From: Fortiea sp. LEGE XX443
Lineage (GTDB): Bacteria > Cyanobacteriota > Cyanobacteriia > Cyanobacteriales > Nostocaceae
Length of the DNA stretch: 64,000 nt
Reading direction: 5' to 3'
Assembly (NCBI RefSeq): GCF_015206815.1
Contig: NZ_JADEXZ010000007.1
Coordinates: forward strand, 1-64,000
The notes below the pieces were generated by a model. It ran no database searches. It had not been told where the DNA came from and saw only the letters and a program-made list of their open reading frames with translations. Position numbers and translations under genes: made by a program. Below are positions 54,325-63,339 of the stretch, one piece after another. Every line of letters begins with the position of its first letter. The stretch's first letter is position 1.

Positions 54325-55200
54325 TTACCAGTTACGCCAACCGCCTTTAGCTGGAAGTTCACTGGAATTTTTTAACCCGTGAGAGTGCAGTAGGGTTTGA
54401 TATTCTTGACTACTAGCCCAACGGTCAATTTCTCTAGCTCGCAGTACTGGGACAGGATGGGTTAATTGGGCTGTGCGGGCTGCTTTCACCATTTCACCCA
54501 ATTCTGTCTTACTAATATCATCATAAGCACGGGCTTGGGCAACAAAAGCATCAAGGTTGAGTTGTGGTGCGAGTATTGGTGAACCACCTGCTAGTTTCAT
54601 CAACACAGACATGACAACTTTGGGGTTTTGGGTGGCTAACAAAGCGGCGCGATCGCAGGTAAACTCAGCACAACGTACCCATTCTAAAAGTTGTGTTTGG
54701 ATGGCTTGGGCAAGCAAATTACCCACATTTGGTACAATTGCCGCAGCTAAGATTAATAAATTTACAGGCGTTAGGTAAACGCTGTGGTCGCATTTGAGAT
54801 GCCCTAATTCATGGGCAATTACCGCCTGAATTTCTTCTGGTGTCAGGATATCTATTAAAGACGTGTGCAGTACAACAAAAGGCTGCTTACCTCGCATGGC
54901 AAAAGTGTAAGCATTGGGAGCCGGGTGTTGCCGCACATATAATTGGGGTGGCTCAATATCTAACGTTTTGCAAGCTTCTCGCAACAAATTGTGTAAATTG
55001 GGCAGTTGATTTTCACTGACCAAAATACTAGAGGCAATATTTTCTACATAAAAAATCTGCTCCGCCATTGGCCCAAGCCAATTTCGTACCATCAAGTCAA
55101 TACCAGGTATTTGCTTGAGAGCTTTGGTAGATTCCAAGTCTAAGGGATGACGAAAGGAGTCAGCTTTTAAACCAGTTAGCGGGGTTTTAGTGAATGACAT
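54325..55200 (-). CDS. M48-family metalloprotease
   Basis: The ATG at 55200 (MSFTKTPLTGLKADSFRHPL) is preferred to 55263; product 291 aa. It carries the zinc motif AHELGHLKCDHS near 128 and the downstream Glu ligand in AEFTCDRAALL near 175, with a hydrophobic stretch (TPVNLLILAAAIVPNVGNLL) in between, so it is probably membrane-associated. Substrates unknown. Confidence 0.9.
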   Translation of the reverse strand: MSFTKTPLTGLKADSFRHPLDLESTKALKQIPGIDLMVRNWLGPMAEQIFYVENIASSILVSENQLPNLHNLLREACKTLDIEPPQLYVRQHPAPNAYTFAMRGKQPFVVLHTSLIDILTPEEIQAVIAHELGHLKCDHSVYLTPVNLLILAAAIVPNVGNLLAQAIQTQLLEWVRCAEFTCDRAALLATQNPKVVMSVLMKLAGGSPILAPQLNLDAFVAQARAYDDISKTELGEMVKAARTAQLTHPVPVLRAREIDRWASSQEYQTLLHSHGLKNSSELPAKGGWRNW

Positions 55201-55404
55201 GATGTAGGCAGCTTGAACACAAAGACTGTAGGATTTGGGCTGTTGGGATAAACAGCCACCCACAGCTAGTATAACGATTAAGTCGGGTGGGCATTGCCTA
55301 GCAGAACTTACGCAACAAGACTATTGGTTTTGGCAGGGTGTAAGGGGGTAAGGATTTGAACACCTACACCCCTTATACCTGTTCAGAGGTAATTCCTACC
55401 TACA

Positions 55405-56781
55405 CTAGGTCGAAATCGTTACTGGCGCTGTACTGCCATTGGGAGTAACATCTGCATCTGTAGGTACTTCTTTGACGCGCTTGATTTTAGCTCCCAATTG
55501 TTGCAACTTGAGATCAAGTCTGTCATAACCGCGATCGAGGTGATGTAATCCTTGAATGGTAGTTTGTCCTTCCGCCGCTAGTCCTGCTAAAACTAGGGCG
55601 GCCGATGCTCGTAAGTCTGTGCCTAATACAGGCGCACCTGATAACATCGGTACTCCTCGCACAAAGGCTGCATTACCTTTAACGCGAATATCTGCTCCTA
55701 AGCGATTTAACTCAGAAGCATGGCGTAAACGATTTTCAAAGACAGATTCGTTAATGATGCTGTCACCTTCAGCCAAGGCGAGTAGTGCCATAAACGGTGC
55801 TTGCATATCTGTAGGAAAGCCGGGATGGGGCAAGGTTTCAATATATGTCGCCTTGAGAGTCTCCGCCGGTAGCAGCCGCAAGCAATCTGGGGCTTCCTCA
55901 ATTATCGGTACGCCAATTTCTCGTAATTTGGCAATCACAGGAATTAAATGATCTGGGACAACTGGGGATAGTAAGATTTCGGAACGAGTAATCGCACCAG
56001 CAACTAAAAAGGTTCCAGTTTCAATGCGATCGGGAATAATGCTGTAGTCAACAGAATGCAACTGCGGAACACCCACAATTGTAATTATGCTAGTACCAGC
56101 ACCTTGGATTTTGGCTCCCATCGCGTTGCAGAAATTTGCCAGATCGACAACTTCTGGTTCGCGGGCGGCATTTTCGATGATGGTTTCACCATCTGCAAGG
56201 GTAGCAGCCATCATCAACGTTTCCGTTGCTCCCACGCTGGGAGTGTCAAAGTAAATTTTGGCTCCTTTTAATCTGCCACCACCGGGAACATAAGCATTAC
56301 AAATGCCATGTTCAATCTGCACTTCGGCTCCCATTGCTTGCAGTCCTCGGACGTGCAAATCAACTGGTCTGGCTCCAATTGCACAGCCACCAGGTAAGGG
56401 CATTTGTGCTACTCCTAGCCTTGCTAGTATGGAACCAATGGCAAAAAAACTTGCCCGTAGTTGAGTAACGAGTTCGTAGGGAGCTTTAGATGTAGTAATG
56501 TGGCTGGCATTAATATCTAAAATGTCGCCTTGGCGTGTGACACTTACACCCAAAGCTGATAAAACTTGACCCATTTTTTCGACATCCGCTAACAAGGGAA
56601 CATTGCGGATGTGACAATCTCCAGAACAGAGCAAGGCTCCAGCCATGATTACCAGTGCTGAATTTTTTGCTCCGCTAATTTTTACATGACCGTGCAAAGG
56701 ATGCCCACCCAAAATTTGCAAGACTGAGGAGTCTGCTTGAGGTGCAAGCTTGGCATCTGGTAAGCTGGTAGAAGGATTAAT
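55405..56781 (-). CDS. murA: UDP-N-acetylglucosamine 1-carboxyvinyltransferase
   Basis: This enzyme commits UDP-GlcNAc to peptidoglycan synthesis. It contains [40 protein letters not shown] with the reactive Cys in [18 protein letters not shown] and [20 protein letters not shown]. The upstream frame stays open and protein-like to an ATT at 56781 ([20 protein letters not shown]), preceded 6 bases earlier by a strong GGAGGT (56788-56793). I therefore extend the gene to that ATT, giving 458 codons; a TTG at 56721 gives the shorter 438-aa form without a comparable ribosome site. No ATG exists between. The exact start is unproven. Confidence 0.9.
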   Translation of the reverse strand: MNPSTSLPDAKLAPQADSSVLQILGGHPLHGHVKISGAKNSALVIMAGALLCSGDCHIRNVPLLADVEKMGQVLSALGVSVTRQGDILDINASHITTSKAPYELVTQLRASFFAIGSILARLGVAQMPLPGGCAIGARPVDLHVRGLQAMGAEVQIEHGICNAYVPGGGRLKGAKIYFDTPSVGATETLMMAATLADGETIIENAAREPEVVDLANFCNAMGAKIQGAGTSIITIVGVPQLHSVDYSIIPDRIETGTFLVAGAITRSEILLSPVVPDHLIPVIAKLREIGVPIIEEAPDCLRLLPAETLKATYIETLPHPGFPTDMQAPFMALLALAEGDSIINESVFENRLRHASELNRLGADIRVKGNAAFVRGVPMLSGAPVLGTDLRASAALVLAGLAAEGQTTIQGLHHLDRGYDRLDLKLQQLGAKIKRVKEVPTDADVTPNGSTAPVTIST

Positions 56782-56787
56782 AAGCCT

Positions 56788-56793
56788 ACCTCC
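56788..56793 (-). promoter_or_regulatory. Strong ribosome site deciding the murA start
   Basis: GGAGGT on the minus strand lies 6 bases before the ATT codon at 56781-56779. No ATG, GTG or TTG sits within the normal distance in frame. Either the rare ATT start is used or the nearby CTT region differs by mutation from an ATG in relatives. Confidence 0.5.
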
Positions 56794-57145
56794 AAAGATA
56801 ATACGTAATTTTCAAGGGTTGAAGTTGGTTTTGATTCTACAGTAAAGATTTAATTTGTCTACATCTTGTATTCATCAATATATTTTTTGGGTCGGAACTG
56901 ACGACGGAAAATCACCAGAATTTAGCCTGGGGGTAGATGAGTAAAACTCAATACTCCAGATAACTATGTTATGTTTTTTTCGCACTAGACATTGGGCTAT
57001 GGAAAACCCAATCACTCATCATAGTTCCCAATGTTTCATCTGGAATATCTATACATGGATATTTACACGGGTATTTTTTGATCTTAGTTGACAACAATCA
57101 ATAATTGAGTAATAATTAGAAATTGTCGATATAAAAACGATGCCA
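56794..57145. other. Intergenic region between murA and tRNA-Leu
   Basis: About 350 bp, carrying the murA promoter and, at its right end, the promoter of the tRNA gene. No repeat or protein-like frame was recognised. Confidence 0.5.
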
Positions 57146-57227
57146 GCGGAACTGGCGGAATTGGCAGACGCGCTAGATTCAGGTTCTAGTGCCGCAAGGC
57201 TTCCGGGTTCAAGTCCCGGGTTCCGCA
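57146..57227 (+). tRNA. tRNA-Leu (anticodon CAG)
   Basis: GCGGAAC (57146-57152) pairs with GTTCCGC (57220-57226). The anticodon stem CTAGA/TCTAG encloses the loop TTCAGGT, giving CAG. A long variable arm (TGCCGCAAGGCTT) marks leucine, and the T-arm is CCGGGTTCAAGTCCCGG. 82 nt without an encoded CCA. Confidence 0.94.
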
Positions 57228-57311
57228 TTTAAAGTTAAAGGGTAAAAGGTAAAGGGCAAAAACGTAAGTCTTTTACTTTTTACTTTTGATTTTTTACTTT
57301 TGCCTTTAATT

Positions 57312-58094
57312 GTGTTAACTAGTTTACAGAATTCTCTGGTCAAGCAAATTCGCAAGCTGCACTCTACTAAGGAGCGACACAAGCAGGAATTATTTTTGCT
57401 AGAAGGGACGCATTTGCTGGAAGAAGCTTGTGCGGTGGGTTATCCCTTAGTGACGGTGTGTTGTACGTCCCAATGGCAAGTATCTCACTCGTCATTGTGG
57501 GAAGCAGTATCTAGTCGTTGCGATCGCGCAGAAATTGTCAGTGAAGAAGTTTTAGAAGCGATCGCTACTACAATTCAACCAGATGGGGTCGTAGCAACAG
57601 CAAAACGCAGTATTGGTCAAAATCAAATCCCACTTACTGGGATTGCTTTAGCATTAGAAACCATCCAAGATCCCGGTAATTTGGGAACAATTATCCGCAC
57701 AGCGGCGGCGGCTGGTGCATCGGGATTGTGGCTGAGTGACGATAGTGTAGATTTAGATAACCCAAAAGTTCTGCGTGCTAGTGCGGGACAATGGTTTCGC
57801 TTAGATATGGCGGTAAGCGAAGATTTAACAGCGACAGTCCAACAAAGTCAGCAAGGGGGAATGCAAGTTATAGCTACCTTACCGACAGCAACTTTAACTT
57901 ATTGGCAAATAGACTGGCGCAAACCCAGTTTGATTTTATTGGGAAATGAAGGGGCTGGTTTATCAGCAGACTTAGCAAAAATGGCAGATCAACAAGTCAA
58001 CATTCCCCTAAGTCCAGGAGTGGAGTCTTTGAATGTGGCGATCGCAGCTGCTTTAATGTTGTATGAAGCTCGGCGGCAAATAACAGCAAGCTAA
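57312..58094 (+). CDS. TrmH/SpoU family RNA methyltransferase
   Basis: The GTG at 57312 (reading VLTSLQNSLVKQIRKLHSTK) is preferred to the TTG at 57300; product 260 aa. An N-terminal RNA-binding part (KQELFLLEGTHLLEEA) precedes the knotted SPOUT domain: ALETIQDPGNLGTIIRTAAA near 120, LILLGNEGAGLSADLAKMAD near 210 and PLSPGVESLNVAIAAALMLY at the end. It methylates a 2'-hydroxyl of rRNA or tRNA using SAM; the target base is unknown. Confidence 0.92.
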   Translation: MLTSLQNSLVKQIRKLHSTKERHKQELFLLEGTHLLEEACAVGYPLVTVCCTSQWQVSHSSLWEAVSSRCDRAEIVSEEVLEAIATTIQPDGVVATAKRSIGQNQIPLTGIALALETIQDPGNLGTIIRTAAAAGASGLWLSDDSVDLDNPKVLRASAGQWFRLDMAVSEDLTATVQQSQQGGMQVIATLPTATLTYWQIDWRKPSLILLGNEGAGLSADLAKMADQQVNIPLSPGVESLNVAIAAALMLYEARRQITAS

Positions 58095-58101
58095 AGCAGT
58101 A

Positions 58102-58329
58102 TTACTTGGTCTTTTCTTCTAGATATTTCTCAATATCAGCAACCGCGTCCTCAAAGGCTGCTAAGTCAATATCAGTCAAATCATCTGCTAGTTCGAGTTC
58201 AACTGGCTCCTCAATCTGGGTTTCAGCGTTCTCAGTCAGACTGTCTTGTAAAATACCTTCCAATTGGTTAAGCGATTGGTGAAACTCCTGATCCGCGGCG
58301 CGGCGCTGTTGATGCTGATTTTGCTCCAT
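58102..58329 (-). CDS. Small acidic conserved protein (75 aa)
   Basis: MEQNQHQQRRAADQEFHQSL is followed by a very acidic C-terminal half (ELADDLTDIDLAAFEDAVAD). It is helical, soluble and without any recognised domain; similar small proteins occur in Nostoc relatives as far as I recall. It converges with the methyltransferase 7 bases away. Confidence 0.65.
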   Translation of the reverse strand: MEQNQHQQRRAADQEFHQSLNQLEGILQDSLTENAETQIEEPVELELADDLTDIDLAAFEDAVADIEKYLEEKTK

Positions 58330-58501
58330 AATTCTGACTGAAAAATAGGATTTATTAAGTTAGTTTTAAATTGTAGTTCCTACGGATTTCTATTTTGCAT
58401 ATATCAGAGCTTGATGGCTATCTACTGTATTAACTTTACACACTCAACGGCTGAATAGCAAAATTAGCGAGAAAGGCATGAAATCATTTGTGAATAACTA
58501 A

Positions 58502-58534
58502 AGATCCCCGACTTTTTTGAAAAGTCGGGGATCT
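58502..58534. terminator. Perfect hairpin, possible terminator or dispersed repeat
   Basis: AGATCCCCGACTTT at 58502-58515 and AAAGTCGGGGATCT at 58521-58534 form a perfect 14-bp stem with a short T-rich loop. It sits downstream of the beta-helix gene (stop at 58621, minus) and so may end its transcripts. Similar palindromes are dispersed in Nostoc genomes. Confidence 0.6.
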
Positions 58535-58620
58535 GAGCAAGGGGGATTTTCACAAGATTTTTTGACGCTTACTCAAACAGATGCTATTGTGCGATCGCTA
58601 TAAGTAAATGGTGATTTCAT

Positions 58621-60429
58621 TTAATTTAACGGCTCAATAACAGTTCGTAAACCATTACCTGTAAGAGTTTTTAACATTTCATCGGCGTTAAACCGATTGC
58701 TAAATACTCCTACTTGCATAACTTTACGCCCTTGCCGGATTGTCGAAAATGCACCAGGGGCAACAAATCGCACTAATTCCTGTTCTCTTTCGTTGGCTAC
58801 TTCTACAATAACGCGGTAACGTGTGCCTCTGGCAGGCTGTACATAACTTACACTGTCAGCAGTTTTGTTAGTTTGTGGAACTGGTACTTTTTGCAGATTG
58901 CGAGTATTACCGAGGGGAACATTACCGTTGGGAACCGGTAAAGGTGCTGCACTGGGTATAGTCAATGCTGGTGCTTGATTTTGACTGGGTAGTGTTGTCA
59001 CCGAATTGGGTGCGACAAATTCAATGGTATTAGTGTCAATCTGCACATAATTTAACTGTGGTGACGCTGGTTGTAAAACTGGTAGTGATGTGACTTTAGC
59101 TGTGGGAGTAACTTGAGTGTTTGTTGGTGGTTGTTTTGCTGCTAAACTGCTGGGGATCGGGAATCCGCCAGTAGGAGGAGTGAGTGGTTGTTGATGAGAT
59201 TTCGAGGGAATGGGGTTCTTGGGTAATGTTGCTACTGGTTTAGTAGGATTAGGAACTTCAGGTGCAGAAAAGGTGATTTCTTGATTAGCCAGAATTGCTG
59301 AGATTGTAGTAGGTGAAGAATTATCAGTAATAGAGACGGCTTGAGCGTTAAAATCTACTTTGCCTATGACACGATTGCCAGTCAAGTTATTCCCCGCAGC
59401 AGCAATGATTTCCTTGGCAGTACTGGCATTAATGTCATAGCGAGCATTATTGCGAAATTCGTTACCTCCTGATTCCGTAATAGTACCTAAATCTGGCATT
59501 GCTTGGGCGATCGCTACTAAACCATCTTCTTTACTACCTGCAATTAAATTATTTCGCAAAGTCGGACGCGCTTTGCCTTGGACGATAATTCCTGAGCGAT
59601 TATTCTGAATTTGATTACCTACAACTACAGGAGCCGCATTTTGGGTGATATTTACCCCAAAACCTGTTTCTTGAAAAATATTTTCCTGCACCTGCGCCTG
59701 AGAAGTTCCGCTGAGAGTGATACCGTTAGCACCATTTCGATAAAAATAATTTTTATTAATTGTTGGTGCGCCGTTACCGCTAACAGCAACACCATCTTGG
59801 GTATTTCCGGTAAATGTATTCTCAGAAATTACGGGATGGCTCGATTCAATCCACAAACCATAACCACGGGGATTGGAATTGGTGAGCGTCACTCCTGTTA
59901 ACACAGCCTGAGTTGCTCCAACAATCGTAACATTCTGCCCACCAAAGCTGCGACTGAGGTATGTACCACCTCCTTGAATCGTAATCCCACTGCCTTTGTT
60001 ACTTGCATCTCCTTGGATGGAAATGCCTGGTCGCAGTATTAATGGAAATATTTCTCCAGTGTCTGTACTGTAATTACCCGGAGCCAACATAATCACTGTA
60101 TTATCTACGGCAACTTGCAAAGCTTGGGTAATGGTTTTTAAAGGCGTGCGATCGCTTCCATTACCCGTGGTGTCATCTCCGATACTTGGGTTGACAAACA
60201 GTACATTAACCTGAGAGAGTGTTCTGTCACCCAGGGGCATCTGAGCAACGGCGCTACTGTTGATCGCCAGGAAAGTTAAACCTGCCACTCCCATACCAAG
60301 CGTACAAAGCAAAAGTGAGTAACCAAAAGCTATGGGCCTAGCTAAATCCAGAGATGGATATAGTGGATTAAAGGCTATTAGCTTAAGCGCCAGTCTACGA
60401 TTTTGACTAGACACAATGGGGGAAATCAT
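58621..60429 (-). CDS. Exported DUF1565/parallel beta-helix protein with SPOR-like tail
   Basis: The ATG at 60429 (MISPIVSSQNRRLALKLIAF) is suggested over 60456. A hydrophobic segment (FGYSLLLCTLGMGVAGLTFL) acts as an uncleaved or long signal. The DUF1565 region (VLFVNPSIGDDTTGNGSDRT onward) and right-handed beta-helix repeats (ENTFTGNTQDGVAVSGNGAP) span about 80-340. A Pro/Thr-rich linker (about 360-520) leads to a C-terminal domain (RYRVIVEVANEREQELVRFV, then VGVFSNRFNADEMLKTLTGN) resembling SPOR domains that bind peptidoglycan. It would sit in the periplasm or cell wall. Confidence 0.8.
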   Translation of the reverse strand: MISPIVSSQNRRLALKLIAFNPLYPSLDLARPIAFGYSLLLCTLGMGVAGLTFLAINSSAVAQMPLGDRTLSQVNVLFVNPSIGDDTTGNGSDRTPLKTITQALQVAVDNTVIMLAPGNYSTDTGEIFPLILRPGISIQGDASNKGSGITIQGGGTYLSRSFGGQNVTIVGATQAVLTGVTLTNSNPRGYGLWIESSHPVISENTFTGNTQDGVAVSGNGAPTINKNYFYRNGANGITLSGTSQAQVQENIFQETGFGVNITQNAAPVVVGNQIQNNRSGIIVQGKARPTLRNNLIAGSKEDGLVAIAQAMPDLGTITESGGNEFRNNARYDINASTAKEIIAAAGNNLTGNRVIGKVDFNAQAVSITDNSSPTTISAILANQEITFSAPEVPNPTKPVATLPKNPIPSKSHQQPLTPPTGGFPIPSSLAAKQPPTNTQVTPTAKVTSLPVLQPASPQLNYVQIDTNTIEFVAPNSVTTLPSQNQAPALTIPSAAPLPVPNGNVPLGNTRNLQKVPVPQTNKTADSVSYVQPARGTRYRVIVEVANEREQELVRFVAPGAFSTIRQGRKVMQVGVFSNRFNADEMLKTLTGNGLRTVIEPLN

Positions 60430-60726
60430 TTTTACAACACTCCTGAGAAATAACAATAAAGTCTTATACCCTTAGACACTAATATGTCGATAATGTTACC
60501 CACAATATTGACCTATTGGCTATTTTGAAGACAAAGTAATTAATAAGGATGAAGAGTAAAGGCTGAAAGATGAAATTACCCTCCGGGAAGCCACCCAAAG
60601 GGTGTCTACATACTTCACACTTTTCTCTTCTCGATATCTCTTGCCTAGTAAATTAACGATGCTAAAAACATTGCACATATGAAAGAGGCTGGCTGTTACG
60701 ATGAAAGCACTAATGGAGTTGTGGTA

Positions 60727-61797
60727 ATGGTCGAGCCGTATAGCCAAAAAGAGCAAATACAGCAAGTGGTTTACCGCATATTGGATGCTAATTTAGACCG
60801 CGCTCGTGAAGGTTTGCGAATTATCGAGGAGTGGTGTCGCTTTGGTTTGAATAATCTCCAGTTAGCTGGGGAATGTAAATATCTGCGACAAGAGCTTGCT
60901 AAATGGCATACGGCGGAAATACGAGCGGCACGAGATACACTAGGGGATGTTGGCACTGATTTGTCGCACCCTCAAGAAGAACAACGCTCTAGCATTAAGT
61001 TGTTGTTACAAGCTAACTTTTGCCGTGTTCAAGAAGCATTGCGGGTGCTGGAAGAATACGGTAAGCTGTATCACCCAAATATGGGAAAAGCTTTTAAGCA
61101 AATGCGCTATCGGGTTTACACCCTAGAAAGTAATTTGATGGGTTATCAGCGTCATCAATTGTTGTGGCGATCGCATTTATATTTAGTAACATCCTCAGCA
61201 GAAAATTTGTTGGGTACTGTAGAATCTGCACTTAAAGGCGGATTGACTCTAGTGCAGTATCGCGATAAAAATGCTGATGATACTGTGCGGCTAGAACAAG
61301 CAACAAAACTACGGCAGTTATGTCATGCTTACGGCGCTCTGTTTATGATGAATGATCGCGTAGACTTAGCCTTAGCTGTGGATGCTGACGGCGTACATCT
61401 AGGACAACAGGATATGCCAATTGCTGCTGCTCGGCAATTATTGGGGACACAGCGCATAATTGGTCGTTCTACCACTAATGCGGAAGAAATGCAAAAGGCC
61501 ATTACCGAAGGAGCAGACTACATAGGTGTTGGCCCTGTTTACGAAACTCCAACAAAAGTAGGTAAACCTGCTGCTGGCTTAGAATATGTCCGGTACGCCG
61601 CCCAAAATAGTGCTGTACCCTGGTTTGCTATTGGCGGCATTGATGCCAATAATATCAATGATGTCATAGATGCAGGAGCAGAACGGGTGGCGGTGGTGCG
61701 ATCGCTGATGCAAGCGGAACAACCTACTCTCGTCACCCAATACCTACTGTCGCAACTCAAACGCGTCAAACCTCAAGCAGAGACAATACAAAATTAA
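60727..61797 (+). CDS. thiE: Thiamine phosphate synthase (cyanobacterial long form)
   Basis: The ATG at 60727 (MVEPYSQKEQIQQVVYRILD) is preferred to the ATG at 60679; product 356 aa. The N-terminal roughly 150 residues (NLDRAREGLRIIEEWCRFGL) are the helical extension usual in cyanobacteria. The catalytic TIM barrel follows: TLVQYRDKNADD, MMNDRVDLALAVDADGVHLG, RIIGRSTTNAEE, DYIGVGPVYETPTKVGKPAA and WFAIGGID. It joins HMP-diphosphate and the thiazole phosphate to make thiamine phosphate. It precedes thiS. Confidence 0.93.
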   Translation: MVEPYSQKEQIQQVVYRILDANLDRAREGLRIIEEWCRFGLNNLQLAGECKYLRQELAKWHTAEIRAARDTLGDVGTDLSHPQEEQRSSIKLLLQANFCRVQEALRVLEEYGKLYHPNMGKAFKQMRYRVYTLESNLMGYQRHQLLWRSHLYLVTSSAENLLGTVESALKGGLTLVQYRDKNADDTVRLEQATKLRQLCHAYGALFMMNDRVDLALAVDADGVHLGQQDMPIAAARQLLGTQRIIGRSTTNAEEMQKAITEGADYIGVGPVYETPTKVGKPAAGLEYVRYAAQNSAVPWFAIGGIDANNINDVIDAGAERVAVVRSLMQAEQPTLVTQYLLSQLKRVKPQAETIQN

Positions 61798-61846
61798 GTG
61801 CTGAGTCATTTGTCATTTGACAAAATGCAGGAGGATAAGACTTCAG

Positions 61847-61867
61847 ACTAGCCTGCGGCAAGCCGCT
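61847..61867. repeat. 21-bp block identical to 6783-6803
   Basis: ACTAGCCTGCGGCAAGCCGC plus T occurs at both places and contains an imperfect palindrome (AGCxTGCGGCAAGCCGCT). It is likely part of a dispersed small repeat family. It does not encode protein. Confidence 0.7.
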
Positions 61868-61903
61868 GCGCGTCTACACATTTCACACTTCATACTTTAT
61901 TTT

Positions 61904-62116
61904 ATGTCCGAACAAATTACCCTTCAGGTGAATGGGGAACCCCGCAATTGCTCATCCCCATCTTTGTTACCCGATTTACTGCAACAATTGGGTTTCAATC
62001 CGCGCTTAGTGGCGGTGGAGTATAACGGGGAAATTTTACATCGCCAATTTTGGTCACAAACTATAGTACAACCAGGCGATCGCTTGGAAGTAGTCACTAT
62101 TGTCGGCGGTGGTTAA
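61904..62116 (+). CDS. thiS: Sulfur carrier protein ThiS
   Basis: The ATG at 61904 (MSEQITLQVNGEPRNCSSPS) gives 70 aa, the normal size; the longer upstream frame is repeat-derived (the block at 61847-61867). The C-terminal VVTIVGGG ends in the diglycine that carries the thiocarboxylate sulfur for thiazole synthesis. It lies 107 bp after thiE, probably co-transcribed. Its stop overlaps the convergent glycosyltransferase gene by 4 bases. Confidence 0.93.
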   Translation: MSEQITLQVNGEPRNCSSPSLLPDLLQQLGFNPRLVAVEYNGEILHRQFWSQTIVQPGDRLEVVTIVGGG

Positions 62117-63339
62117 TTTTCTTGATAAAGCATCCGGTGAAGAGTTTTGCGCCTAGCTAATTCTTTACCTTTGCGACCAAGTTGTTCACGCAATTGCTGG
62201 TTTTGACACAAGCGCTTAAAGGCTTGAAAAACTTCGTACCCAGATTTAGGATTCACTAGTATGCCATTTTCTTCATGGCTTACTACCTCAATAACAGAAC
62301 CTAAACGCGAGGCAATTACGGGTTTACCAAAGTAACTTGCTTCTAAATATGCAACACTAAAACCATCGATAAATCTAGCGCTGGTATTGTTCAAGGTCAG
62401 CATAGCAAAGATATCACAAGCAGCATAGTAGCCTGCTAACTCACTATCAGGTATGTAGCCAGCAAAGTGTACCCTCTGGTTTACTCGTAAGCGCTGCGCT
62501 AGAGTTTGCAGTTCTGATTCACAATCACCTTGACCACAAAGTATGTAGTGAACGTCTATCCCAATAGTCAGCAATAATGGGAGATTTTCAATGATGCGTT
62601 CAAAGCTTTTATGCTTTACCAATTGTCCTACAGAAAGAATAACAACTGCTGTTTCTGGGATATTGTAAGCCTGACGCACCTGCACCCTTAAATCATCGAG
62701 ATTAATGTGGTTTGTACCTAAACTAAATTTCTCTGGTCTGACTACAGGATGAATTACATGGGTAGGGGTTTGTAAGCGGAAAGAATTTCTGAGATAATCT
62801 CTTGTAAAGGAACTGTTACAAACAATGCCTGTGGCGCGTGTCAGTGTTAATTTAAATAGTGATCGCCACACCGGGTTGCCTAACGCACTACGAATATCAT
62901 TACCGTGCAAATAAATAAAAAAGCGGATGGGTAACAGATAGCTCAATAATAACAAGGAAGGAAATTCGTAGCCGTGTCCCCATTCAATATAACGATAGTG
63001 ATAGCGAAAATAGAGTTTGATCGCCAGCACAAATGACCAGACTAGATTAATTAACGGCTTGAGGAGATTGCCAAAAAAACCACCCAGCCAGTGTGGAGAA
63101 CTTGGCCAGCGATAGATAGGAAACTGTTGAACTTGGTCAAATCTTTGATCACCTGCACAACTAGCAGCTAAAACAATTATCCGCTCTGGATCTTGAAGAC
63201 AACGATTATAGAGATATTCGCCAATAACAGCCTCTTTTGGTAAAAAGAGACGCGATATCACTAAAATATCTGGACATGCGGTTTTTTCTCTAATATTTGT
63301 TGCTAATTGAGAAATATGTTCCATGTTAACTTCGGTCAC
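62113..63339 (-). CDS. Glycosyltransferase family 4 protein
   Basis: The 408-aa protein fits the GT4 (GT-B fold) type: LSVGQLVKHKSFERIIENLP near 235, VHYILCGQGDCESELQTLAQ near 265, VHFAGYIPDSELAGYYAACD near 290 and SVAYLEASYFGKPVIASRLG near 330, which holds the Glu of the nucleotide-sugar site. It transfers a sugar to an unknown acceptor, probably in cell-envelope polysaccharide synthesis. Start ATG at 63339; it overlaps thiS at the 3' end by 4 bases. Confidence 0.9.
   Translation of the reverse strand: MTEVNMEHISQLATNIREKTACPDILVISRLFLPKEAVIGEYLYNRCLQDPERIIVLAASCAGDQRFDQVQQFPIYRWPSSPHWLGGFFGNLLKPLINLVWSFVLAIKLYFRYHYRYIEWGHGYEFPSLLLLSYLLPIRFFIYLHGNDIRSALGNPVWRSLFKLTLTRATGIVCNSSFTRDYLRNSFRLQTPTHVIHPVVRPEKFSLGTNHINLDDLRVQVRQAYNIPETAVVILSVGQLVKHKSFERIIENLPLLLTIGIDVHYILCGQGDCESELQTLAQRLRVNQRVHFAGYIPDSELAGYYAACDIFAMLTLNNTSARFIDGFSVAYLEASYFGKPVIASRLGSVIEVVSHEENGILVNPKSGYEVFQAFKRLCQNQQLREQLGRKGKELARRKTLHRMLYQEN

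Noticed and set aside
60457-60726. Possible TPP riboswitch upstream of thiE
   Set aside because: No CUGAGA or matching P-helix motifs were found; the region has STRR and palindromic repeats only.
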